64,000 nt of DNA from contig QXCR01000028.1 in NCBI GenBank assembly GCA_004380135.1, positions 62,001-126,000 on the forward strand, given 5' to 3'. Under the pieces are notes generated by a model. The model made no database searches. It saw only the letters and a list, made by a program, of their open reading frames with translations, and had not been told where the DNA came from. This document shows positions 22,892-34,475 of the stretch, piece by piece (the stretch's first letter is position 1; every line of letters starts with the position of its first letter). Source of the stretch: Stemphylium vesicarium. Lineage: Eukaryota > Ascomycota > Dothideomycetes > Pleosporales > Pleosporaceae. Made by a program: the position numbers and the translations under genes.

Positions 22892-25800
22892 TTAGGCGTA
22901 GTATCTAGGCTCATTGAAGACATGGTACCTATGGCCCCTAACACCCTGACCCTTGAACAGCTCCGGGAAGCGAAGACCAGCAGGCACCTGATCCTCATGC
23001 ACGAGTTCATTGCCGTTTTCGGGTTCGCCAACGACGAATTTACCGACCTGGAAGAAACATATCGAATTAGCAGGATTGGACGAGAACAAAGGGAAAAAGA
23101 AAGAGAAAAAAAGGACAAAGGGGGTAAGAGAGGATCAAAACGTACCTGCAACTCCGTATCCGTGATACTATGCCTACTGACCCTCGCATACCCACTCCTC
23201 CTCAACCCCTTGAAGAGGATGTACTCGCACCACCTATCCCAATCGCTGGGGTCGATATCGCGCATACCGCTCTTCTCACCAACATAGGTATTGTAATTGC
23301 CCTCGCCGGGTTTGATAACGAGGTAAGAAAGCAAGATAGCAGGGCGGGACGTGGCCTTCATGCGCTCAGCAAGGTATTCAGACTGCAAGCGGCGATCCTC
23401 GGGGTCCTCTTCTTGGCCGGAGTGGAAGACGAAAATGTCAATCATCTCGCCGTAGGCGTCGATTGTGGCTTCGATGGCGGGCGCGAGTTCGCCGACGGGC
23501 GAGGGGAGGAGGTGGTGGGTAGAGTTTACAATGGGGAATTTGGAGAGCAGCGCAGAGCCCCATGTGTGCTTGTTGGGGCCGGGGCCAAAGTCGACGTACA
23601 TGCCGAGGTCTTCAGCGAGGAATTGCGTCGTGTCGCGGTTGCCCATGATGATGCGCTGGAGATCGCTTTCGAGCAGGCCGATGACGTCGACTTCCATCTC
23701 TTTGATCAGGTCGCGCATTCGGTACTCGGATGACCACATGTCGTTGTCGAGGGAGAAGTGAATCGTCCAGATACCCGCTGTGATGGACTTGGTTTCGGGA
23801 TGGTAGGGGGTGTAGTCGTAGGATGGGAAACGCAGGTACGCAGTGGCGATGGCGACGAGCTCGAGCGCACCGAGAACATAGAGGTAGTAGGAGCGCTGTC
23901 TGCTAGCAGCTGCCGTGATGACGGCTTTACCCTTGTAGCTCTTGAGCGCGGGCGGCTGGGCAGAAACGCTGAAGATACCAGCACCAATCTGGAGCATCAT
24001 GGCTGTCATGACCCAGTCTGTATGCTCGCGAACGAGAGGACCTCCGGGAACGAAAGCGTATGCTACTACCCAGACATGGAAAAGCACCATGAAGTTGTAG
24101 ACCAGGAAACCAAGGCCAAAAGTACGGCCTGGTGAGTGGCGGGCTGCATGGGCAATAAGGACCGGGGCAGCTGCCATGGTGTACACAGCTAGAACAAGGG
24201 CGCCATAGAATCCAGACCAGTGGCTGGTAGTTGTCAAGACGGCGGCACCGATAGAGCCGACACCGTAAAAAGCCCATGATCGCGCGAGGTTTGGCGCAAA
24301 CAGCCCAATCATAAGACCCAGACCCATGGCCAGCAGAGTAAGCGTACCGTGAGGAACGGCCAGCGGTCCGCGCACAGGGTATCCTTCCCATACCCAAGAG
24401 ATCATCGTGCTCGAGTCGGAGAGCAGGGAGTGCATGGCGAAGAGTACGCCAGCAAGACCGAAACTGGCAAAGACGGAAGATCCTTTCGTAGGGCCCTGAG
24501 CTGGTATATCAGCACCAGCACTGGCGGTGGACCTGGTTGATATGATGATGGAGATGAAAGCCACTACGAGACCAGTCTTGTTCCAGCCGCCGTTCGCCTC
24601 ATGCATAATCGGCCAGATAGGGTTGTTTGTCCAGAACGCGAACTTGGCGACGCTAGAGGCGATGAGACCAATAGAGAAGGCAGTGATGCGACCTTCGAGG
24701 CGATGGGGTTGCGAACGCTCTGCGAAAAAGGTAGCCGACCATGCAATGCATGACATGGACAGACCGAAGCCAACAGCGAAGAGCCGGTTGACGGGCGTCT
24801 TCGCCAGGAAAGCGAGAAGTCCAGAAAGCGAGATCAGGTGGAAGAACCATACATAGCGCGTGGCTAGGTAGCGCAGAGGCTTGATGCCGAGGAAAAAGGG
24901 AGTAACGGTGCACATGACCAGAGCTTCGTAGCCGGAAATGCCCATGTGCCAGAGGGGAAAGTCTAGGGGTGGTCAGCAATTGATGTCTTGCGAGAAAGAG
25001 TAGCATACACCAAACGCATACGCCGAGCGAGGTCAACATGGACCAGAAAACGAACTGGATGATTGTTAGACATGGATATACCAATACTTGGTCGAACATA
25101 CTCCATTGTACACATCTGCAGCAGCGTAGATGAGCCCGGACCAAGAAAATGCGCCCGAGAACGTTGCGCCGATCTCCTTGTTCTTCCTGATGCGATTTTA
25201 GACAAAGCTTGCAGGTCATGATAGCAAGAACTTACTCTTGGGTGGTGTCGGAGGTTGACTTGGAGCCGGCACTATAAGAAGAAAGAATCAGATGATGGTC
25301 GTAATAAGAATAGATTGGTGATAGGGTATCTATCTATTTCGGGAGACGTGGGACATACACGCGAGATAAACCTCGGACATCCTTTATAACAATCTCCAAG
25401 TGTTGGAACTCGATCATTGTAACGGCATCGAAGCCTACGTCGAGCAAGACCAGCGACCATTCGAAGAAGGCGTAGATGGTGTACGCTACAGTCAAATTAG
25501 CATGCGCCAGATATAGAGAACCACAAGACATACCTCCGGCAACACGGTGGACCTTGTGCTGAATGAAGAAGTAAATCAATGGCACAAGGGTCGCGAAGAA
25601 ACTGCCGGCAAGAACCTTACGGTACTTGAGCGCAGTAGCATTCTTAGGACTGAGGGCAATGCAGCCGATTGTCCATGGCAGAGTTGCGACGAGGTAGGAG
25701 ATCATAAAGATGTCGTGCCAGTCATGGTCATCGGTAGAGGTGACATATGTCCATCCTCCGCACGTGAGTGTTCGAAAGATGCCGACGCCAGCGATGAACT

Positions 25801-26381
25801 TGGGGAGGGACGAGTTTGGGCGACGGGTCAAGATGTACCAAAGGCCGACAAGAGCGAATCGGGGACCTAGATGCTTTAGTCAAGCCTTATATGGCTGCCT
25901 CGAGTGTCATACCGGACGTGAGGGCGATGAACAGCATGAAGACGGAGCGCTCCGGGTAGCGGTCGCCAATGGTCGCTGACACGGAGGGAAACCACTCGTC
26001 TGGGAATCCCTAAGATAAGATTGGTATAGGTTTGGTAGAGTATGACCGGAGTACTAACGTAGAACTCATTCTGTACAATCTTGTGGTAATGTAGCCATCT
26101 ATGCATGTTTAGTCGTGTCGTGTGGGGTGGTGGGCGGTGGGCGGTGGGCGGTGGAATCACATACATTCCGACTACGAGGGCTCCGAGAAAGGCACCTGGG
26201 ATTGTAATCAGTATAAAGCGAGGATGATTCTACAGCGGTGACATACTGTAGGCCATTGCGGTATGCCAATATGATATCCATTTTCCATTGAACTACACAT
26301 GGTGAGCTTGCGGAGCTCTCGGGGGTGAGGTTTGGCTGCGCGTACTGTTGCGACCGTGTCGCCGTCCTTGTCTTTGACCAT
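22892..26381 (-). CDS. CWH43: GPI-anchor lipid-remodelling protein Cwh43
   Basis: Twelve exons in transcript order encode 949 residues, close to the yeast protein: 26346-26381, 26247-26292, 26165-26195, 26059-26098, 25913-26009, 25534-25866, 25359-25485, 25236-25271, 25102-25186, 25009-25054, 23146-24962 and 22892-23047. Yeast Cwh43 installs ceramide on GPI anchors in the ER and affects cell-wall integrity. The N-terminal FRAG1/PGAP2-like membrane domain covers about residues 1-290, with FPDEWFPSVSATIGDRYPER as its hallmark. A multi-helix PGAP2IP-like region follows (WHMGISGYEAL onward). The C-terminal endonuclease/phosphatase-fold lumenal domain covers about 690-940 (IWTIHFSLDNDMW, VIGLLESD, WGSALLSKFPI). 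Introns crowd the 5' half; all phases agree. It is divergent from UTP6. Confidence 0.94.
26121..26154. repeat. G-rich GTGGGCG tandem repeat in a CWH43 intron
   Basis: Units of GTGGGCG, with GGGG/GGTGG at one side, lie within the 66-bp intron at 26099-26164. On the plus strand four or more runs of at least three G are closely spaced, so a G-quadruplex is possible. The CWH43 transcript carries the C-rich complement. Confidence 0.7.
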
Positions 26382-26648
26382 GGTGTAGCAATTGAAAGGC
26401 GGTTCAGTGACCTTCCAGCATCGAGAAAGAAGAAGAAGAAGCAAAAGAACGTCGAGAATGGATGAGTGACTGTCTGTCCAATGCGCGCGTCTCCTGAAGT
26501 TCGTATGGCTGGCTGGCTGGCTGACCGGCCAGGGTTCGCGCTCCGCAGGCCAAGGCGCTATTTGCGGGAGCAACTCTAGGCTAACAGTTTTCTGGACCAG
26601 ACAACTTTTTTGATCGCAACTTTCGCAGCAACACCACACGTCCCAAAC
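26382..26648. promoter_or_regulatory. Divergent promoter for CWH43 and UTP6
   Basis: Both start codons face outward from this 267-bp gap. It contains a CTTCTTCTTCTTTCTC-type tract (plus-strand GAAAGAAGAAGAAGAAGC, about 26428-26445) and a CTGGCTGGCTGGCTG run near 26508-26523. Confidence 0.5.
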
Positions 26649-28042
26649 ATGGCCGGACCGAGCGACAAGGCGCGCTTCTACCTCGAGCAGTCGGCGACGG
26701 AGCTGAACGAGCTTGAGCGCAAGAAGATCTTTAGTAGGGTAAGCTATACGGGCGTGCGCGCAATACCAGCTTTTGCTCACAGTAGGCATAGGAAGAGATC
26801 AGCTCCATAGCGAAGAAGCGGTCCGACTTCGAGCACATAATCAACGCCCGCGGCTCCCACCCCGAAGACTACATGCGATACATTGAGTTCGAGAAGAACG
26901 TCGACGCTCTCCGCCGCAAACGAGTCAAGCGATTAGGCGTTAGGTACAAGGGTTCTGGCCAGCGCTCGATATATTTCCTGTACAATCGCGCCACCAGGAA
27001 GTTCTCAGGCGACCTTACGCTGTGGATGCAATACATCGATTTCGCGCGCAGGGACAAGGCATACAAGAGGCTGAACGACATCTTCACCTCGGTCGCTCGA
27101 CTCCACCCCACCAAGCCAGACATATGGATCCTCGCAGCCAACTACTTCATGGATACTCAGGCAGATATTACAAACGCGCGAAGCTACATGCAACGGGGAC
27201 TGCGCTTCTGCAAGAGCCAGGATGTCATGTGGCTTGAGTACGCCAAGCTGGAGACCATTTACGTTGGCAAGATCGCTGGTAGGAGGAAGATCTTGGGTCT
27301 CGATATCGATCGTACACAGAAGCCGGGCACCGACGAGGATGGTGATGAGGATATGATCGCGCTTCCACAAGTGACGGCTGAGGATGTGAACCCCAGCCTG
27401 AAGCAGGATGATGGTGTGGACGAGGTGGCTCTGCAGAATCTAGCCTCTGCGCCGGTGCTGACCGGTGCTATTCCACTGGCAGTCTTCGAATCTGCTATGA
27501 AGCAGTTCCAGGGCAAACCTAGACTTGCCGAAAGATTCTTCGACATGTTTGCCGAGTTTGAACAGCTCTCTTGCATACCGCGTATCCTGCAGCACGTGCT
27601 AGATTACCTGCAGCAGAACTCCCCGCAGGCTGTGGAGACAGCCATATGCAGGTTCCACATGCAGCTGTACGGATGCGACCCTACCGACCCAGAAATCGCT
27701 CTTACATTGAGCAAGGCCCTGGACTTGATAAGCTCTACCATTCAGCAGTATCCTCGAGAATCCACGCGCGTCTCCGAGGTCGCTGTTCGAAGACTCTTAT
27801 CTTTGCATCGGTTACTTGCGGATGTCGATTCGTCGCTGCAAAAGGCATCGCGTGCAGCACTGCGAAAGTACGTCCGCGCAATCGAGGACGGTGAAGGATC
27901 TGGCGATAAGATTGTCAATTTGGCCGAATCATTGCGGCGGCAGGGAAAGAGATCCGACTCGGATCTGTTGGTTCAGACTGGCATCAAGTTCTGGGCTGCG
28001 AATGAAGGGCTACAAAAGTACCTTTCGGCCATGGAGAGGTGA
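26649..28042 (+). CDS. UTP6: U3 snoRNP-associated protein Utp6 (SSU processome)
   Basis: Exons 26649-26738 and 26792-28042, with a 53-bp intron, encode 446 residues. Utp6 belongs to the UTP-B subcomplex of the small-subunit processome and acts in the nucleolus in 18S rRNA maturation. The N-terminal motif MAGPSDKARFYLEQSATELN and then IINARGSHPEDYMRYIEFEK mark the family's N-terminal domain. HAT helical repeats follow (LTLWMQYIDFARRDKAYKRL, PDIWILAANYF, VMWLEYAKLE). An acidic insert, GTDEDGDEDM, sits near residue 180. It is divergent from CWH43 and convergent with the GGQ hydrolase gene. Confidence 0.94.
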
Positions 28043-28255
28043 AGGAATTGAGCAGCCGACTAATTATATCAAGCATACCCTGCATCAACCAATTTTCCTA
28101 TCTCTTATCGGATCGGGCGCCATCAATCTACACCGCTCCGGCTACACTGGCTCTATCGTGAGTGCATGCGTGCTACGGCGAACCAGTCGAACCACGTCAC
28201 ATGTGCGTCCAGCTGAGCGGTCATGCTGTGGCAGGAAGTTTCCCCGCAGACCGCT

Positions 28256-28947
28256 TCAATCGTCACCCCGGCCTCGCCTGGACGATTTCTTAGCGCTCTG
28301 CTGCTTTTTGCTCTTCAGGCGGCGCTCGTTATCAGACTTTTGACTGGCCTCTTATCAGCTTTCGGGCCGTCGCATGGGCTGTCGGGGGGGCGGGTTGACG
28401 ACGTACAGATGTTTGACACGCTGCACCTGCTCTGCCGACGTCTCGGAGGGCACAGCATCATGGCCCGCCTGAGCAATGGACTCGTACAGACGCTTATAGC
28501 AGCTCTGGGCGTTGTCGCTCTGTTTTCGACTGTCGTCGGCTTGGACTATTATAGCGTTCGACTTTGCAGCCAAGTAGCGGGAACGTCTGATGTCGCCATG
28601 TAGTGCTGCAGGGACATGGGGCAGCAGGGCATCCAAGGGCACCTTTAGAGTGGCTTTAGAATTGACTCTTTAGACATGCTTAGCTTAGCGCAACGTTGAA
28701 ATTATAACCGTTTGTCATACTTGTTCACGTTCTGACCACCAGGGCCCGATGATCTGCTAAAGGTCAATTCGCCAATGCTCCTTAGTGGGATCGTCTCTGC
28801 ATGGAGCTTCGCGAGCCACGTTCGAGCCGCGTGAAGCTCGTCGTCGCCGCTGCTGCCCGCCCGCCCCGTGGAATAAACGGCGCGCAGAGGACTCGTCAGC
28901 ACGGCGGTGGAGTGGGAAGTGAGGCGACGAGGCAGAGGCAGCATCAC
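28256..28947 (-). CDS. Mitochondrial class-I release-factor-like peptidyl-tRNA hydrolase (ICT1/Pth4 type)
   Basis: Exons 28721-28947, 28407-28667 and 28256-28343 encode 191 residues; introns are 53 and 63 bp. The RF-1 domain carries an intact GGQ motif in FSRSSGPGGQNVNK, which hydrolyses the ester bond of peptidyl-tRNA in the ribosomal P site. The codon-recognition domains of true release factors are absent, as in ICT1/YaeJ-type ribosome rescue factors. The N-terminus is basic and Ser-rich (MMLPLPRRLTSHS), consistent with mitochondrial import. The C-terminus is strongly basic (RRLKSKKQQSAKKSSRRGR), as expected for the tail that probes the mRNA channel. The first intron falls two residues after the GGQ tripeptide region, within the following Lys codon. 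Confidence 0.92.
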
Positions 28948-29518
28948 GGGGGTGGCGGGAATTTCCTGCGTTGGACTTTGTCAAGATGAAATCATGCAGC
29001 ATCCGCAAAGGCTCGAGCTAGGGCCAGAACGACTATTTTAACCAGGTAGAAGCGGGCCCCGGGCACTAGAAACACCATCACGTGTCGAAGCTTAACCACA
29101 GCAGTGCGCATTCCAGGCTCTCCTCGGAGGCTACAAGGCCGAATCCCAACATCTGCTAAACTGCTGCAGTGCTGCACCACTCTTCTCCTCCCTGCGCTTG
29201 CCTGACCTCACCCTCAATCTCTTGCCACTTTTGCCAGGCCCGCATATCGCTTCCGTGCCTGCGGACAAGCCTGCACGCCGAGTGGACTTTTGCGCGTCTT
29301 GCGAATCTTCTAACTCGACAATCACATAGCACTGGGCATTAGCCAGCCCCGCCATCAGCTTCTTCACCTAGTCTGTGTGTGCACACCACCTGCAGCCCTC
29401 TCCAGCCCTTGTCGCGACGGTGCGTTTTGTAGATGCTTTGAGTTGACCAAGACCCTTCCTCCACGCCTGCTCTCCTCTCTCTCTCTGCTAGCCTCTGCGC
29501 CCCGGCCCGACAGTCTAC
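28948..29518. promoter_or_regulatory. Divergent region upstream of the GGQ hydrolase and the Nab3-like gene
   Basis: These 571 bp lie between opposite starts. The plus-strand side is pyrimidine-rich, with a CTCTCTCTCTCTG run near 29474-29487, and likely forms the 5' UTR of the RNA-binding protein gene. No separate gene is seen. Confidence 0.5.
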
Positions 29519-32180
29519 ATGAGACCCAACTCCAGTCCGCCGCAAGAAGCTGAGCACGTACGGCACCAGTCACTGACGCCAGAGAGCCCGCGGCCGCAGA
29601 ACGTTCCGTCGCCTGCGAATATTCCAATCCTCGTAGAGCACATGGATGCGACTTATCATGATGTCCCCCATAGCAACGGCACTTCCTCGACGCCCGTCTC
29701 GCACTTTCCCCAGCACGCCGCTCAGCAGCAGAATTCGAACGCGAACGCGAACGCGAATACGTCGGCGCCGTACTTTGCCGACCAGCCGGCCGCCAGCTAT
29801 CAGCACGTAGCGGCAGCAGCTCAAGTGGGAGGAGACAATGCGCCAGCGGGATATCCCCAATCGACTGGCTATGGCGGCGGCGGCGGCACGGGTACGCAGG
29901 CGCATGATATCTCTTCAATGCAGAATTTCTCCTCTCAGCACCAGTCGCGCGTTGCCTCAGCTGCCGACGCGACTCAGGCGCAAGGTCAAGATCTTCACTC
30001 TGCGTACCCATACTCCCATGACAGTGCCTATGCCACGCAGCAAGCGCCTACTCAGTCCGCCCAAGGCGCTCACTACCAGACTGAAGCGCATCCCGCGTCC
30101 AATATTGACGTACAAGCTTTGCTGGACTCTTTGACACCTGCTGCGAACAGTGCCAACCCGGGCCAATATGCTGCTCCCCAAATGCCTTCCCAGTCTGCGC
30201 AGCCACAGCACAATGTCTCGTCGTTGCCGTCGGCCACAAATCTACCTCCTCGGCCACCCACCCAAGAAAAGCCTGCTACACATCCAAATTATGACCCTAG
30301 CGATGATATCAGATCCTATCATCCGCAGAACCAGAGAGCGCCCAATGCCCAGCCGAGAGGCAACGGCACCCTTCAGCCCTTGAATGTGCCGAACCAGGAC
30401 TTTTCGGCCATGTCATCCCAAAGCCCAACTGCGCCTGGCCAAGCCCAGCAGCAGCAGCAAATTGAGCGCAGTGAGACGCCTGACGATGAGGATCAGCGAT
30501 GGCCGCCTGAGGTGAACAGGAGGTACGAAGAGTTTTTGGACCAAGAGAGGAAGTTCGTTACCGAGGGACAATGGGACCAGTTTCCAATGGGCTCTCGACT
30601 CTTCATTGGTGAGCCAAGCCTGCCTTTTCTGCAAATGGTTTATCTAACACCTTTACAGGCAATCTTCCTACCGAAAAAGTTACTAAGCGCGACATATTCC
30701 ATCGCTTCTATCGCCACGGCAGGCTTGCACAAATCTCCATCAAACAGGCATATGGTTTTGTCCAGTTTCTAGATTCTGAATCATGCCGTAGAGCACTTGA
30801 CACCGAGCAAGGGCAGGCAGTACGCGGAAGGAAAATGCGTACGTCCACAACATATTGGAGATGGGATGTGCCAAAGACTAACCATGGCAGACCTCGAGAT
30901 CTCTAAGCCTCAGCGAAATACCAAGAAGATTGAGCCACCGGCTCCTGTCCCGCGCCGACGTTCCCGATCGCCAGACTATACTAGGGGTGGCACAGGGTCT
31001 GCGCCCAGGGATAATCGCTACGGAGCCCACCCAAATTCCATGTCTCCTCGAGATAGAGATCGACGTTTCCGTGATCGGGATGATTACCGACCCATGCGAT
31101 CGCCCTCTCCTCGGGCTCCGGCTCGGGGCATTAGGTCGCGCGACAGGAGCCGCGACAGGTTTGACCCGCGGTACCGCAGCAGATCAAGGACACCGCCTCG
31201 CCGGCACAGAAGCCCGTCCCCGCGTCGAGATTACACAGAAGATGGGCTGGATCTCCGCCGCCGCCTGCCCCACGAAGTCCCCGATATTCAGATCCTTGTA
31301 CTTAACGAAGGTCTGCCTCGGTATGTGGATCCTAAACAATTCTCCGCAATCCTTCGCCCACTTAATTCGAAGATCGTACTAACTCCGCGACCAGGGACTT
31401 TATTCGCTATGTCGAAGACACCTTCCGCTCCCAGAACCTACGAAGCAACGTCCTGATACTCAGCGGTCGTTTCCCCGAGCCAGCGGTCGTTCGAAGACAG
31501 ATTCTAGAAGGAGTTTTGGCAATCGTGAGGCTCGACACTACGGGACTGACCAAAGGCAAGGTCAGCGTCCAGATCTTCGATAGGCGCGGAGGGGCCAACA
31601 ATGTCCAATTCAACGGCAAGTATACTCTCTGAACCTCGAAGAACACACTAATACGTATTCAGAATACGCCGATCTCGATCCAACAACAGCGGGCCTTCTG
31701 GTCAACAATGCCAAACAGAGCCAATCTCGACCTGTCTTGCCTCCCTCCTCGTCGTACGGCTTTGGTCAGAACTTGCCGCCGCACTTTGCCCAACCGAACA
31801 ACGCGTTCCCGCCAATGCCAGCCAGTCAGCCCAACATCTCCAACTTAATCGCCTCCCTTGATGGCGCCAGCTTGTCGCAGTTGCTCGGTGCAATGTCTGG
31901 AAACAACATACCCCAAAATGCGCAACCCGCGCCCAACCAAGGGCTGAGCGCTGATCTTGCACGTTTACTCGCACAGATGCCGAGTCCTGCTCAAACCCCA
32001 GGCTTTGGAGCGACTCCCCAGCCGCACCTTGCGCAGTTGGGCAACCAGTTTCCCGCACTTGCTTCCCTCTTTGCGAGCCAAAACCAGGCCATTGCTCCGC
32101 CCGTTCAGACTCCGACGCAGCCTGGCTCTGCGCCAGATATGAACGAGATCATGGCCCAGCTTGCCCAGTACCAGCGCTGA
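29519..32180 (+). CDS. Nab3-like RRM protein (RNA polymerase II termination/ncRNA surveillance)
   Basis: Five exons (29519-30608, 30659-30838, 30891-31320, 31395-31615, 31663-32180) encode 812 residues. The N-terminal half is low-complexity, rich in Gln, Asn, Ser and Pro. One RRM starts near residue 360: SRLFIGNLPTEKV is RNP2 and KQAYGFVQFLD is RNP1. An RS/RD-rich segment follows (RDRSRDRFDPRYRSRSRTP). Then comes a domain with VPDIQILVLNEGLPR and FPEPAVVRRQILEGVLAIV, and a hydrophobic/Gln-rich C-terminus ending NEIMAQLAQYQR. In yeast, Nab3 with Nrd1 terminates short Pol II transcripts and recruits the exosome; the nuclear role here is inferred from family. The fourth intron (31616-31662) appears to use a GC donor (GGCAAGT). 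Confidence 0.87.
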
Positions 32181-33233
32181 ACAAGCCGTTCTTGGATGGG
32201 AAGAATTTTAGATACGCTGGACGGCTGTTCCGATCGTCACCCCAAAAATCCCCGACCTTGCTACCAATGACCCTTGTCCCGTGTCCTACCCCGTTTACGC
32301 TTGCAGTCGACATCTTGTAGATTCCAACCCTTCCGACTGCGCCAACTAGTCCCATCGAAACGTAGCGCTAGATCTCTGACGAACAAGCTCACCAAGCACA
32401 CAGTATCGTACTCCGGGCCCATGCTGTCTGTGTCTTCGTCATCGCCCCTCGCAATTCGTTCAAGCCAAAGGCCCTCGCAACATCATTTTGTCCACCAATA
32501 CGTGGAGACCGCGCGACCCGCCCTGGCAACTATAGCATCACCTATGCGACTCAATTGGCTCCTAGCGACGTTCTGATCTCAGCAGAACAAATTCCGGTGT
32601 CTGCAATACGGCTCCTTGCAAACGCCAAGTTCATACCTTCAGCTGCGATCAATCTCGCGTTCTCGCATCATCTGCACCAGCAGGGTCTTTGTATTTATTC
32701 TTTTCACATCTTGTTCGACTGTATTTTATTTTCTCCTTCCTCCTGTGCTTTACTTGATACTGCGTTTGGCGAGGTGTTCCTAGGCGCTCAATACTGACGA
32801 CATGATCATGTATGGGCTGGGAACGTTCATGGAATTTCGGTGCCCGGTCGGTTATCTTGCAGCGATTTCGGCCTGGTGGATTTCTACAGGACAATGGCGC
32901 AACAGGTGGAATTGAAATGGGAACCGGGCAAAAGGCCAACTATAGAATGTATTCCACGATCATCTCAAATTACGAAGTTATTTGCAATAATTGAGGATAT
33001 TCCACCATCTGCATGCACAAAGTCTCACAGGCGCGACGAAATCAATAGCATACCAAGTCGGGCTAGCGCAAACACGAGGTGTGATGACATCGTGTCCTAC
33101 GGCGAACAGGGATCATCTTGGCCCATTTTTGATCTCGCGAATTGGAGACGTCACCACCAGAAATAGTCGACTACCAACAATTCCCCCGGTGCCTCGACCT
33201 TGGCCGTTTTTTTAACACATACCGTAATTCACG
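32181..33233. other. Intergenic region, about 1.05 kb
   Basis: This is the 3' flank of the Nab3-like gene and the 5' flank of the LETM1-like gene. Frames at 32274-32576 and 32840-33166 have no recognisable content. No other element is seen. Confidence 0.5.
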
Positions 33234-34475
33234 ATGAAGCCACGGCCGCTTTTCTCCACCTTCATAATACCAGCTCGATCAACTGGTGTGCTCACAAGTA
33301 TACAACGTCAGCGATGCATATATACGCGAGCAATTGTCCCCGCGCTGAGCTGCAAGACATGGCATGATAGGTCGCGGCATATCACACAAGGAGGCGATTA
33401 TGAGAAGATAGTCGTAATGTCACCCAGGCGGCACGCTTCGTCGTCAGCAAAGCCCGAGAAGAAGACAGGTCATGGGATTGCAGCGGCGTCTCCACCACAT
33501 GGCAAAACCAATAAGACGAAAGCACCCGTAAAAGCGAACCCTCCGAAACCCACGTCTACCTCTCTTGCCCCCGCGCGGTCATCTACCTCGAAAAGTACAA
33601 CCGCTCCCACATTGCGAGCCAAAGAGAAACTCAACCCCCCTCCTTTTACCTACGCACCCGCCATATCCGTTCCGGCGCGAAAAGCAGACCAGCACGTTGT
33701 AAAGTGGCTATGGAGTGCCGGTCGTGCATACGTCAATTTCTACAAGACAGGCATATCACATGTGCGCCAAACCGCCAAACTCGCCAAAGAGCTGCGCTCC
33801 AGGGCCGCTCAGACGCCGAACAAAGCGATGAGCGAGGTCTTGACACGGGCAGAGTGGCAGATAGTGCGGAGAAGCCGGACCGATGTGCTTAGATTGCCCG
33901 CATTCGGATTTCTAGTCTTGGTGCTGGGAGAGTGGTTGCCTCTTGTTGTCGTGTACATTACGCCTCTGATCCCAGAGGCATGTCGGATACCACAGCAGGT
34001 TCAGCGTTCGTTGGCCAAACGGGAGTCTAAGCGGGAAGATCGATTGCGCAGGATTGGTCTAGATGCTATGCGCCTGATGAGCAAAGACCGGCCATCTATC
34101 TCCACTACCGAGACATCCTACAACTCGTCTTCCACTTCGCCGTACAGCAAGGGTCAGGTTGTTCCACCCGGCAAGACCTGGAAAGACATGACGTATTTCG
34201 AACTCTGCTTCACTGCTGCAAAGCTGGATTGCTATCCTACGCTGTTCGACTGGATACCTTCTACGCCGCCGAAGTTTCTCCTTCAAAGAAATGTGAGGAA
34301 GAAGATGGAGTATCTGAAGACGGACTCTGAGCTCATTGAGCGGGATGGCGGGTGGACTGGTCTGAACCCAGAGGAGGTAAAGAGAGCATGTGTGGACAGG
34401 GGATTACCCATCCTTGGGAAGAAGGAAGACGAGCTGAGGAAAGCGTTGGCGGGGTTTTGGGAGAAGAGGTTCTAG
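33234..34475 (+). CDS. LETM1-like ribosome-binding-domain protein, mitochondrial membrane
   Basis: A single exon encodes 413 residues. The N-terminus is basic and hydroxylated with few acids (MKPRPLFSTFIIPARSTG), a likely mitochondrial targeting sequence. Residues 65-140 are Lys/Pro/Ser-rich linker. One strong membrane segment at about 221-248 (LPAFGFLVLVLGEWLPLVVV) continues into YITPLIPEACRIPQQV, the characteristic junction of LETM1-type proteins. The C-terminal ribosome-binding-like region is helical and ends in RKALAGFWEKRF. LETM1 proteins act in the inner membrane in K+/H+ homeostasis and ribosome association. This shorter protein is a LETM1-RBD paralogue, not the canonical Mdm38, so its precise role is open. 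Confidence 0.8.
   Translation: MKPRPLFSTFIIPARSTGVLTSIQRQRCIYTRAIVPALSCKTWHDRSRHITQGGDYEKIVVMSPRRHASSSAKPEKKTGHGIAAASPPHGKTNKTKAPVKANPPKPTSTSLAPARSSTSKSTTAPTLRAKEKLNPPPFTYAPAISVPARKADQHVVKWLWSAGRAYVNFYKTGISHVRQTAKLAKELRSRAAQTPNKAMSEVLTRAEWQIVRRSRTDVLRLPAFGFLVLVLGEWLPLVVVYITPLIPEACRIPQQVQRSLAKRESKREDRLRRIGLDAMRLMSKDRPSISTTETSYNSSSTSPYSKGQVVPPGKTWKDMTYFELCFTAAKLDCYPTLFDWIPSTPPKFLLQRNVRKKMEYLKTDSELIERDGGWTGLNPEEVKRACVDRGLPILGKKEDELRKALAGFWEKRF

Noticed and set aside
23170..23733. 187-codon plus-strand frame
   Set aside because: It is antisense to the Cwh43 C-terminal domain.
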